From JAJTFA01 sp051715425 (GTDB lineage: Bacteria; Bacteroidota; Bacteroidia; UKL13-3), in assembly GCA_051715425.1 (NCBI GenBank), contig JBPXJS010000045.1, positions 14,366 to 78,365 on the forward strand: DNA of 64,000 bases, in the 5' to 3' direction. Shown in pieces: positions 18,833 to 26,716 of the stretch. Position 1 is the stretch's first letter. Each line of letters begins with the position of its first letter. The position numbers and the translations under genes were made by a program. Under the pieces are notes generated by a model, which made no database searches, was not told where the DNA came from, and saw nothing but the letters and a program-made list of their open reading frames with translations.

Positions 18833-20068
18833 GTGCAGCAAGGTTTTAATAAGAAGAAAATCATTAATGATCCGGTTTACGGTTTTGTAAGCATACCATC
18901 AGAGCTTATTTATGATCTGATTGAGCATCCGTATTTTCAGCGTTTGAGAAGAATAAGGCAATTAGGGCTTTCCAGTTTTGTTTATCCCGGAGCACAACAT
19001 ACGCGTTTTCAGCATGTAATTGGTGCCATGAGCCTTACGGTGCAGGCGGTAGATATACTGAGGCAAAAGGGAGTGGAAATAACACCCGAAGAAGCTGATG
19101 CCGTTAGCGCTGCGGTTTTATTGCACGATATGGGTCACGGGCCATTTTCGCATACCCTGGAAGAAGTACTGATAAAAGGCGTGCATCATGAAGATATCTC
19201 GCTGGCCTTTATGGAATTGCTTAATAAAGACTTTAACGGTAAGCTGGATTTAACCATTCAGATCTTTAAAAACACTTACCACAAAAAGTTTTTGCACCAA
19301 CTGGTTTCCAGCCAGCTGGATATGGACAGGCTGGATTACCTGCGCAGAGACAGCTTTTACACGGGTGTGCAGGAGGGAGTAATTGGTCACGACAGGATTA
19401 TTAATATGCTTAATGTGGCCAACGATGAAATGGTGATTGAAGAAAAAGGCATTTACTCCATTGAAAAGTTTTTAATAGCCCGCAGGTTGATGTACTGGCA
19501 GGTGTATTTGCACAAAACGGTAATTGCAGCAGAAGAGTTGTTGGTAAAGATTTTAAAACGCGCCAAACAACTGGCAGAAACCGGGGTAGAACTATTTGCC
19601 TCTCCCGCATTCAGGCATTTCCTTTATTACCCACCCGCAGGCAATGATTTCTTTAATAATCCACAATACCTTGAATTGTATAGTGAGCTGGACGATCATG
19701 ATATTTTCGGGGCGGTAAAAGCCTGGAGCAACCACCCGGATAAGGTGCTTTCCATGTTGTGTAAGCAGTTACGCGACAGGAATTTACCTAAAATAGAAAT
19801 TCAATCGGTGGCTTATGATGCAGATAGGGTAGAGTCATTAAAATTAGCCGTTGCCAAGGCGTATGATATTTCTGTGGCAGATGCTTCGTATTTTGTATTT
19901 AGTGATAGTGTAATGAACAAGGCATATTCACCTGAAGGTTTCAATATCAGGATATTATACCGAAATGGCAAAACGGAAGATATAGCCGATGCATCCGATC
20001 AGTACAATATATCCGCGCTGGCCAGGCCTGTTACTAAATACTTTTTATGTTATCCCAAAAATATTTAA
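18833..20068 (+). CDS. HD-domain phosphohydrolase
   Basis: 411 residues, a dGTPase/SAMHD-like HD protein. The metal ligands are in place: H in TRFQHVIGAM, HD in LLHDMGHGPFSHTLE, and D in SQLDMDRLDYLRRDS. Family members remove phosphates from nucleotides; the exact substrate is not evident. It starts with GTG at 18833 (MQQGFNKKKIINDP). It is followed after 33 nt by lpxD; HD gene-lpxD-lpxC/fabZ-lpxA is a usual Bacteroidota order, so it is likely the first gene of that operon. Confidence 0.85.
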   Translation: MQQGFNKKKIINDPVYGFVSIPSELIYDLIEHPYFQRLRRIRQLGLSSFVYPGAQHTRFQHVIGAMSLTVQAVDILRQKGVEITPEEADAVSAAVLLHDMGHGPFSHTLEEVLIKGVHHEDISLAFMELLNKDFNGKLDLTIQIFKNTYHKKFLHQLVSSQLDMDRLDYLRRDSFYTGVQEGVIGHDRIINMLNVANDEMVIEEKGIYSIEKFLIARRLMYWQVYLHKTVIAAEELLVKILKRAKQLAETGVELFASPAFRHFLYYPPAGNDFFNNPQYLELYSELDDHDIFGAVKAWSNHPDKVLSMLCKQLRDRNLPKIEIQSVAYDADRVESLKLAVAKAYDISVADASYFVFSDSVMNKAYSPEGFNIRILYRNGKTEDIADASDQYNISALARPVTKYFLCYPKNI

Positions 20069-20101
20069 ATTGCCCCGTTAAGTACAACCCGTTAATATTC
20101 A

Positions 20102-21145
20102 ATGCAAATTACTGTAGGAGAGATTGCAAAACTGCTCGGAGGCGAGCTGATAGGTGAAGGAACAGCCCTTTTATCCAAGGTTGCCAAAATTGAGGAGGGC
20201 GAACCGGGGGCATTGTCCTTTCTTTCCAATTCAAAGTACGAGCCATATATCTACGAAACAAAATCAACCGCAGTAATTGTAAACCGCGATTTTACGCCAT
20301 CTTCTCCTGTAAGTGCAGCATTAATAAAGGTTGATGATGCCTATGCATCTTTTACCTTGCTGCTGGAGAAATTTAGCAACCCGGTAAGCAATAAAACGGG
20401 TATTGATAAAGCCTCATTCGTAAGCGAAAAGGCTGTAACAGGCACAGGTGTATATATTGGTGCCGCAGCCTATGTGGCCGATGGGGCTTCTATAGGTGAT
20501 GGATCCAAAATATTTCCTCAGGTATATATTGGTGACGGGGCCAAAGTGGGTAAAAACTGCATCATTTATCCAGGTGTGAAAATTTACCACAACTGCGTAA
20601 TTGGCGATAACTGCATTATACATGCAGGTGCCGTAATTGGCAGCGATGGTTTTGGGTTTGCACCTTTGGCCGACCGCAGTTACAAAAAAATTCCGCAAAC
20701 GGGCAATGTGGTTATTGAAGATGATGTAGAGATTGGCGCAAATACCACCATCGACAGGGCTACCATGGGAAGCACCTTTATACGCAAAGGAGCAAAGCTG
20801 GATAACCTCATTCAGATTGCCCATAATGTGGAGATTGGAGAACATACAGTAATGGCATCTCAATCGGGTGTGGCTGGCAGTACCAAAATAGGCCGCTATT
20901 GTGTAATTGGCGGGCAGGTTGGTTTTGCCGGGCATATTACCATAGCTGATGGCTCATCATTTGGTGCCCAAACAGGCATTGCAAATTCTATTAAGAAAGA
21001 AAATGAAAAATGGTTTGGATATCCGGCCATTGAATACAGTAAATCATTACGTGCATATACATTAATTAAAAACTTACCTGATATTGATAAGCGCCTGTTT
21101 GCGCTCGAAAAATTAGTTCAGCAATTAACAAAGGATACCAAATAG
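20102..21145 (+). CDS. lpxD: UDP-3-O-acyl-glucosamine N-acyltransferase
   Basis: 347 residues, the normal LpxD length. An N-terminal uridine-binding domain (GALSFLSNSKYE) is followed by a left-handed parallel beta-helix of hexapeptide repeats (GDGAKVGKNCIIYPGVKI) and a C-terminal helix. The conserved histidine is in AHNVEIGEHTVMASQSGVAGS. It adds the N-linked 3-hydroxyacyl chain from ACP to UDP-glucosamine in lipid A synthesis. The stop TAG shares one base with the GTG start of the next gene, so the two are coupled. Confidence 0.95.
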   Translation: MQITVGEIAKLLGGELIGEGTALLSKVAKIEEGEPGALSFLSNSKYEPYIYETKSTAVIVNRDFTPSSPVSAALIKVDDAYASFTLLLEKFSNPVSNKTGIDKASFVSEKAVTGTGVYIGAAAYVADGASIGDGSKIFPQVYIGDGAKVGKNCIIYPGVKIYHNCVIGDNCIIHAGAVIGSDGFGFAPLADRSYKKIPQTGNVVIEDDVEIGANTTIDRATMGSTFIRKGAKLDNLIQIAHNVEIGEHTVMASQSGVAGSTKIGRYCVIGGQVGFAGHITIADGSSFGAQTGIANSIKKENEKWFGYPAIEYSKSLRAYTLIKNLPDIDKRLFALEKLVQQLTKDTK

Positions 21146-22530
21146 TGAAACAAACTACTATAAAAAAATCAGCCTCACTTAGCGGAGTAGGCTTACATAC
21201 CGGAAAAGATGTAACCTTAACATTTATGCCTGCGCCTGAGCATTACGGCATTAAATTTCAGCGTATTGATCTTCCCGGACAACCCATTATAGATGCCGAT
21301 GTAGATAATGTGGTAGACATTTCCAGAGGAACAACCATTGAACAAAACGGAGGCAGGGTGGCCACTGTGGAGCACGTAATGGCTTCGCTGGCAGGCTTGG
21401 AGATAGATAACTGCCTTGTTCAGATAAGTGCAGAAGAAACTCCCATTATGGATGGCAGCGCCCGTTTTTTTATGAAAGCCATAAAAGAAGCAGGTGTTCA
21501 GGAACTGGAAGCAGAGCGTGAATATTTTACCCTGCCACAAAATATCTATTACCATGAAAACGACAGGCAGGTAGAAATGATTGCCATGCCGCTTGATGAT
21601 TACCGCCTTACGGTAATGGTAGACTATAACTCGCCTGTATTGGGCAGCCAGCATGCTTCTATTACCAGCCTCAAAGAGTTTGAAAAGGATATTTCCTCAT
21701 GCCGTACTTTCTGTTTTTTGCATGAGTTGGAAATGTTGTATAACAATAACCTCATTCGCGGGGGCGACCTCAATAATGCCATTGTGATTGTTGACCGCGT
21801 GATAGAAGACCACGAACTGGATCATTTGGCTAAGATGTTTAACAAGCCAAAAGTGGAAGTAAAGAAGGAAGGCATTTTGAATAATGTAGAATTGCGTTTC
21901 CATAATGAACCGGCCCGCCACAAACTGCTCGATTTAATTGGTGACTTGGCCTTAATTGGTATGCCTATTAAAGCACAGATTATGGCTGCCCGCCCCGGAC
22001 ATGCAGCAAATGTGGCTTTTGGAAAGAAGATAAAAGCGTTGATTAAAAAGGCACGCAACAATATCAATGTTCCGCGTTACGACCCCAATAAAGAACCTGT
22101 TTATACCAACCAGCAAATATCTAACCTGTTGCCTCATAAATACCCGTTTTTATTGGTAGATAAGGTAATGGAAGTAGGCAAAAACCATGTTGTTGCGGTA
22201 AAAAACGTAACCTTTAACGAGCCGTTTTTTGTTGGACATTTTCCCGGAAATCCGGTAATGCCAGGTGTATTGATTATTGAAGCCATGGCGCAGGCCGGTG
22301 GGGTTCTTATTCTTTCTCAGGTAGAGGATCCGGAAAACTACAATACCTATTTTATGAAAATTGATAATGCTAAATTCAAGGAAAAGGTATTGCCCGGTGA
22401 TACATTAATTTTCAGGCTCGATTTAATTGCTCCGATAAGAAGAGGGGTTTGCGTAATGAAAGGAGCCGCATTTGTAGGCGAAAAGCTGGTATGCGAAGCA
22501 GAATTAATGGCTCAGATTGCAAAAAAATAA
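21145..22530 (+). CDS. lpxC/fabZ: Fused LpxC deacetylase and FabZ dehydratase
   Basis: 461 residues. Residues 1-310 are LpxC, the zinc deacetylase that commits UDP-GlcNAc derivatives to lipid A; ligands lie in VEHVMASLAG and RHKLLDLIGD (His-x3-Asp). Residues about 320-461 are FabZ, the 3-hydroxyacyl-ACP dehydratase, with GHFPGNPVMPGVL and EAMAQ. This fusion is a known Bacteroidota feature and ties lipid A and fatty acid supply together at one substrate pool. It starts with GTG at 21145, overlapping the lpxD stop. lpxA follows after 60 nt. Confidence 0.95.
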   Translation: MKQTTIKKSASLSGVGLHTGKDVTLTFMPAPEHYGIKFQRIDLPGQPIIDADVDNVVDISRGTTIEQNGGRVATVEHVMASLAGLEIDNCLVQISAEETPIMDGSARFFMKAIKEAGVQELEAEREYFTLPQNIYYHENDRQVEMIAMPLDDYRLTVMVDYNSPVLGSQHASITSLKEFEKDISSCRTFCFLHELEMLYNNNLIRGGDLNNAIVIVDRVIEDHELDHLAKMFNKPKVEVKKEGILNNVELRFHNEPARHKLLDLIGDLALIGMPIKAQIMAARPGHAANVAFGKKIKALIKKARNNINVPRYDPNKEPVYTNQQISNLLPHKYPFLLVDKVMEVGKNHVVAVKNVTFNEPFFVGHFPGNPVMPGVLIIEAMAQAGGVLILSQVEDPENYNTYFMKIDNAKFKEKVLPGDTLIFRLDLIAPIRRGVCVMKGAAFVGEKLVCEAELMAQIAKK

Positions 22531-22590
22531 ACGATTTAACAAATAAATGAGGTGTTTTACACTTCGCCACAAACTTATTTGAACGAATAA

Positions 22591-23370
22591 ATGATACAAA
22601 CACTAGCCTATATTGATCCGGGTGCAAAGGTTGCAGCAAATGTGGTGGTTGAACCGTTTTCTGTTATTCATAAAGATGTAGAAATCGGGGAGGGAACCTG
22701 GATTGGGTCCAATGTAACCATATTTTCAGGTGCCCGTATTGGCAAAAATTGCCGCATATTTCCTGGTGCTGTAATTTCAGCCATTCCTCAGGATCTTAAA
22801 TTTAACGGAGAAAATACCACGGTGGAAATTGGCGACAATACCACCATACGCGAATGTGTAACCATAAACAGGGGAACCGTAGATAAACATATTACCAAAG
22901 TAGGCAACAATTGCCTGCTTATGGCTTATGTGCATCTGGCCCACGATGTAATTGTTGGCGATAATGTGATTATTGCAAATGGTGTGCAGGTAGCGGGCCA
23001 TGTGGATATTGCTGATAATGCACGCATAGGTGGCTTATCCGCTATCCATCAGTTTGTAAAAGTTGGACGCCATGTAATGGTAGAAGGTGGTTCCATGATC
23101 AGCAAAGATGTTCCTCCGTTTATTAAGGCCGGACGTTATCCTTTGTCTTATGAGGGAGTTAACTCAGTAGGCTTGCGCAGAAACGGATTCTCAGCTGAAA
23201 AAATTAATGAGATTCAGGATATATACCGTGTGCTGTTTGTGCATAATTCCAATGTTGGAAAAGCATTAAAAATTGTGGAGGCAGAAATGATGGTAACTCC
23301 GGAGAGGGATGAAATTCTTCAGTTTATCAGTTCATCTGAAAGGGGCGTAATGAAAGGCTTCCAACGTTAA
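22591..23370 (+). CDS. lpxA: UDP-N-acetylglucosamine acyltransferase
   Basis: 259 residues, standard LpxA length. A beta-helix of hexapeptide repeats (VEIGEGTWIGSNVTIFSGARI) is followed by the catalytic-histidine segment AYVHLAHDVIVGDNVI, HQFVKVGRHVMVEGGS, and a C-terminal helical domain (VGLRRNGFSAEKI). LpxA transfers the first 3-hydroxyacyl chain to UDP-GlcNAc. Starts MIQTLAYIDP at ATG 22591. The ABC ATPase begins 14 nt after the stop. Confidence 0.95.
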   Translation: MIQTLAYIDPGAKVAANVVVEPFSVIHKDVEIGEGTWIGSNVTIFSGARIGKNCRIFPGAVISAIPQDLKFNGENTTVEIGDNTTIRECVTINRGTVDKHITKVGNNCLLMAYVHLAHDVIVGDNVIIANGVQVAGHVDIADNARIGGLSAIHQFVKVGRHVMVEGGSMISKDVPPFIKAGRYPLSYEGVNSVGLRRNGFSAEKINEIQDIYRVLFVHNSNVGKALKIVEAEMMVTPERDEILQFISSSERGVMKGFQR

Positions 23371-23384
23371 GCCCCGAATTGCTG

Positions 23385-24011
23385 ATGCAGGTTCAGCTTA
23401 CCGATATCGGAAAAAAATTTGGCCGCCAATGGTTGTATAAAGGTATAAACCATTCTTTTACCAAAGGAGGCAATACCGCAGTTATAGGAAACAACGGCAG
23501 TGGTAAATCAACCTTACTTCAAATTGTTTATGCCTGGCAGGTTCCTTCCAAAGGGCAGGTGGTTTATCAACTGAACGGAACCAATATTGATGCAGAACAA
23601 ATCCATCAACTCACCTCATTTGTGGCACCTTATGTAGAGCTGCCCGAGGAACTAACGCTCACTGAATTATTAACTTTTCATTTCAGGTTTAAACAACTTA
23701 AATCCGGCTATTCTTTTCAGGATATAATAGCACTTTCCGGTTTGGCCGGAAGTGAACATAAACAGATTCGCAACTTCTCTTCAGGCATGAAACAAAGGGC
23801 AAAGCTGATACTGGCATTGTATGCCCAACACCACTTACTTTTGTTGGATGAACCATGCAGTAACCTCGATGAGCAGGGCATAAACTGGTATCGCGACATA
23901 ATGAAAAACAGAACCAATCAGGCCACTACCATCATTGCATCCAACCAAAAATTTGAATACGATTTTTGTAAGGAAGAGTTAAAGCTGTCCGATTTTGTTG
24001 TTACCGCTTAG
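23385..24011 (+). CDS. ABC-type ATPase subunit
   Basis: 208 residues, one nucleotide-binding domain: Walker A GNNGSGKST, Q-loop region, signature FSSGMKQRAKL (a variant of LSGGQ), and Walker B LLLLDEPCSNLD, with a short end. No transmembrane partner is next to it. It starts at ATG 23385 (MQVQLTDIGKK) and not at TTG 23379. As the last gene of the lpx operon it may act in lipid or envelope export, an inference from position only. Its last 11 nt overlap the end of lpxB tail to tail. Confidence 0.8.
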   Translation: MQVQLTDIGKKFGRQWLYKGINHSFTKGGNTAVIGNNGSGKSTLLQIVYAWQVPSKGQVVYQLNGTNIDAEQIHQLTSFVAPYVELPEELTLTELLTFHFRFKQLKSGYSFQDIIALSGLAGSEHKQIRNFSSGMKQRAKLILALYAQHHLLLLDEPCSNLDEQGINWYRDIMKNRTNQATTIIASNQKFEYDFCKEELKLSDFVVTA

Positions 24012-25098
24012 TAATAATTTTAGCAGCTCTATCACTGGCACCTTTTCCACCTAATAGCTTTTGTAAGCTTGCGTAATCTGCAAGCATTTGTTCTCTTTTG
24101 CTGCCACCCGGCATAATGAGTTCCATTTCTTTGCGGAGGTTCTCAGCGGTCATATCATACTGTATCAGTTCGGTAATATAGGGAGCATCCATACACAGGT
24201 TTACCAGCGAAATATATTTAAGCTTAACCAATCTTTTGGCTATGGCATAAGAAATAGGATTGCCCGCATAACCACAAACCTGTGGCACATTTAAAAGCGC
24301 TGTTTCCAGTGTTGCGGTGCCGCTGCAAACAATGGCTGTTTCACTATTGGCCAGCAAGTCGTAGGTTTTGCCAAATACAATTCCCAACCTGGAGTTTAGC
24401 CAGGGTTCATAAAAGGATGGATCCAGCCCCGGAGCACCTGCTATAACCAATTGGTGGTTCTTGTATATGGCAGTAGCTTCTATCATAACCGGCAACATCT
24501 TTTTTACCTCCTGCTTGCGGCTTCCCGGTAACAGGGCTATAATAGGCCTCTCATCAAGCTGGTTGTTTTTTCTGAAATTGGTATCAAAGGGGTAATGGCT
24601 TATTTCATCAAGCAGGGGATTGCCAACATAATGTGCGGTTACCTTCCACTTTTTAAAATAGTTTACTTCAAAAGGGAAAATAAGCAGCAGGTCATCAACA
24701 AACTGCTCCAGTTTTTTTGCGCGGTTTTCTTTCCATGCCCAAACCTTTGGTGCAATGTAATAAACAGTGCGTATATGTAGCTTCTTACAAAACTCTGCTA
24801 TCCGCAGGTTAAACCCCGGGTAATCTATCATAATCACCACATCGGGCTGAAAAGAGGTGATTTGTTTTTTGCATAACCTGATATTGCCGAGTATTTTCCG
24901 GATATTCAATACCACCTCTACAAATCCCATAATGGTTACATCTTTATAATGTACCAGCAAACCGGCTGCCTCCTGTTGCATCCTGTCGCCACCCCAATAT
25001 TGAAATATGGCATCAGCATCCTGTTGTTTGATAGCCTTCATCAGATTTGCCCCATGGAGGTCTCCTGATGCTTCACCGGCAATTATAAAATACTTCAT
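24001..25098 (-). CDS. lpxB: Lipid A disaccharide synthase
   Basis: 365 residues with the LpxB start MKYFIIAGEASGDLHGA, the segment YYIAPKVWAWKENRAKKL, ALLPGSRKQEVKK and the acceptor/donor loop CSGTATLETALLNVPQVCGYAGN. It joins two acylated glucosamines, the first step to the lipid A disaccharide. It lies on the opposite strand to lpxD/C/A and meets the ABC ATPase gene tail to tail with an 11-nt overlap. A TAGATTTG box ends about 7 nt before the ATG, so its transcript may be nearly leaderless. Confidence 0.95.
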   Translation of the reverse strand: MKYFIIAGEASGDLHGANLMKAIKQQDADAIFQYWGGDRMQQEAAGLLVHYKDVTIMGFVEVVLNIRKILGNIRLCKKQITSFQPDVVIMIDYPGFNLRIAEFCKKLHIRTVYYIAPKVWAWKENRAKKLEQFVDDLLLIFPFEVNYFKKWKVTAHYVGNPLLDEISHYPFDTNFRKNNQLDERPIIALLPGSRKQEVKKMLPVMIEATAIYKNHQLVIAGAPGLDPSFYEPWLNSRLGIVFGKTYDLLANSETAIVCSGTATLETALLNVPQVCGYAGNPISYAIAKRLVKLKYISLVNLCMDAPYITELIQYDMTAENLRKEMELIMPGGSKREQMLADYASLQKLLGGKGASDRAAKIITKR

Positions 25099-25105
25099 CT
25101 GTGTA

Positions 25106-25113
25106 CAAATCTA
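25106..25113 (-). promoter_or_regulatory. -7 box TAGATTTG for lpxB
   Basis: Exact TAnnTTTG match on the minus strand, ending 7 nt before the lpxB ATG. No clear -33 TTTG at the usual spacing. Confidence 0.4.
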
Positions 25114-25137
25114 ATTAATTGAAATGGTTTGATTTAT

Positions 25138-25145
25138 TACATTTG
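25138..25145 (+). promoter_or_regulatory. -7 box TACATTTG for the coiled-coil gene
   Basis: Exact TAnnTTTG match 20 nt before the ATG at 25166; it is back to back with the lpxB box, 24 nt apart. Confidence 0.4.
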
Positions 25146-25165
25146 ATGAATCAACTAATAATTCT

Positions 25166-26062
25166 ATGGAAAACAAATCATCAAACCGCTCGGCAGCATA
25201 CTTGCTTTTGCTGCTGTTATTGGGCTCTATAGCCGTAAACGTGTATCAGTGGAAAACACATACAACTACTGTGGTGGTTTATGATAATGCCATTGATAGT
25301 ATGATTAATGTGCGTGTGGAAATTGAAAAAGAACTGGCCACAACAGGTGTTGAACTGGAAAAGTATCGGGGAATGTCGGCTCAATTGGACAGTTTGTTAA
25401 ACGATGCCAACGGACAGATTGCAGAACAGGAAAAAAAGATCAGAAAACTGATTGCTAATGAAAAGAATGCAAAATCATTAAACAAACAACTGGAAAAGAA
25501 ACTGGAAGAATTGCGCAAACTTCGTGATGAGTACCTGGAGCAAATAGACCAGCTTATTACCGAGAACAAAGAGCTGAAAGCCAAAAACGAAGAACTGAAT
25601 ACCACTGTTACCAACCTATCCGAAGATAAAAAATCGCTGCAAAAAACCGTAGCAACAGCATCTCAGTTAAAAGCCGAATACATTAAAGTAAGCACCTACA
25701 AAAAGAGAAATTCAGGTAAGTATGTAGAGTCTTCTATTGCCAAACGTACCAATAAGATTGATGTATGTTTAACTGTAATGGATAATAAAGTGGCCCAAAC
25801 AGGTGAAAGGATGTTGCACGTTATTATTAAAGAACCTACAGGTAAAGTTTTGGCAGGGTTTTCTAAAGCCACGTTTAATGAGGCCGAAACAGGTAAAGAA
25901 CTGGCCGCTTCTGCATCAATGAAAATAACCTACACAGGAGAAAAACAGGATGTTTGCCTGAACTACGAGAGCGATGAGCGTGTACTTTCTTCAGGTAATT
26001 ACAATATCGAAATTTATATTGATGGTACCATGGTTGCTACCTCATCTTATTTCCTCAAATAA
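25166..26062 (+). CDS. Inner-membrane protein with long coiled coil
   Basis: 298 residues: one N-terminal membrane helix (about residues 10-27, AYLLLLLLLGSIAVNVYQW), then a long heptad-rich coiled coil (about 50-170, EKKIRKLIANEKNAKSLNKQLEKK type), then a C-terminal beta-rich domain with VCLTVMDNKVAQTGERMLHVIIK. The coiled coil is expected to reach into the periplasm. I recognise no precise family; such proteins are common and uncharacterised in Bacteroidota. A terminator follows the stop after 19 nt. Confidence 0.75.
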   Translation: MENKSSNRSAAYLLLLLLLGSIAVNVYQWKTHTTTVVVYDNAIDSMINVRVEIEKELATTGVELEKYRGMSAQLDSLLNDANGQIAEQEKKIRKLIANEKNAKSLNKQLEKKLEELRKLRDEYLEQIDQLITENKELKAKNEELNTTVTNLSEDKKSLQKTVATASQLKAEYIKVSTYKKRNSGKYVESSIAKRTNKIDVCLTVMDNKVAQTGERMLHVIIKEPTGKVLAGFSKATFNEAETGKELAASASMKITYTGEKQDVCLNYESDERVLSSGNYNIEIYIDGTMVATSSYFLK

Positions 26063-26081
26063 AAAAGATTTGATCCGTTTG

Positions 26082-26111
26082 AAAAGGGCCGCATTCGTGT
26101 GGCCCTTTTTT
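26082..26111 (+). terminator. Rho-independent terminator
   Basis: Stem AAAAGGGCCGCA / TGTGGCCCTTTT with a TTCG loop and a T-run, just after the coiled-coil gene. It reads into the 5' region of the LOG-family gene, whose promoter must therefore lie inside or after it. Confidence 0.8.
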
Positions 26112-26140
26112 ATTATCCCATTTATTGTTATTTCGCACCT

Positions 26141-26710
26141 ATGATTAAAAATATTGCCGTTTACTGTGGCTCTTCTGTGGGTAATGATCCTGTATTTACA
26201 GCGGGAGCCAAACAACTCATTCATCACATGTATCATAGTGGCTATGGTTTGGTTTATGGCGGTGGCAACGTAGGTATTATGGGTGTAATAGCAGATGAAA
26301 TGCTAACCCTGGGGGGCCGGGTAACGGGTATTATTCCTCAAAAATTACTGGACAAAGAAGTGGCTCACCATGGCATTACAGAACTTATAGTGGTGGATAA
26401 TATGCACCAGCGGAAAGCCAGGATGTTTGAACTGGCTGATGCAGTGATTGCGTTGCCTGGTGGCATTGGAACCATGGAAGAGCTGTTTGAAGCATTTACC
26501 TGGAGCCAGCTTGGGTTTCATTACAAACCTTGCGGGGTATTAAATGTAAATGGTTATTACGATAAACTGAATGAGTTTCTTCAGCATATGGTCAATCATC
26601 AATTTTTAAAGCAGGAATTTAAAGATATGCTCTTGTTTGAAACTGATGCTGAAACACTGCTTCAAAAATTGAGCAATTATACTTTCCCTGATGTACTAAA
26701 ATGGTACTAA
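26141..26710 (+). CDS. LOG-family (TIGR00730) Rossmann-fold protein
   Basis: 189 residues. Signature motifs are VYCGSS at the start, YGGGNVGIMGV, the PGGIGTMEE loop, and QRKARMFE before it. Related proteins cleave nucleoside 5'-monophosphate base-sugar bonds (cytokinin-activating LOG in plants, Ppn-type nucleosidase in bacteria); the substrate here is not determined. ATG 26141 (MIKNIAVYCGSS) is preferred over 26099, which would add 14 residues encoded by terminator sequence. Convergent, 6 nt apart, with the T9SS surface gene. Confidence 0.9.
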   Translation: MIKNIAVYCGSSVGNDPVFTAGAKQLIHHMYHSGYGLVYGGGNVGIMGVIADEMLTLGGRVTGIIPQKLLDKEVAHHGITELIVVDNMHQRKARMFELADAVIALPGGIGTMEELFEAFTWSQLGFHYKPCGVLNVNGYYDKLNEFLQHMVNHQFLKQEFKDMLLFETDAETLLQKLSNYTFPDVLKWY

Positions 26711-26716
26711 CCGGTT

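Noticed and set aside
20414..20935. A 173-residue minus-strand ORF inside lpxD
   Set aside because: Antisense of the hexapeptide-repeat region; lpxD is well supported.
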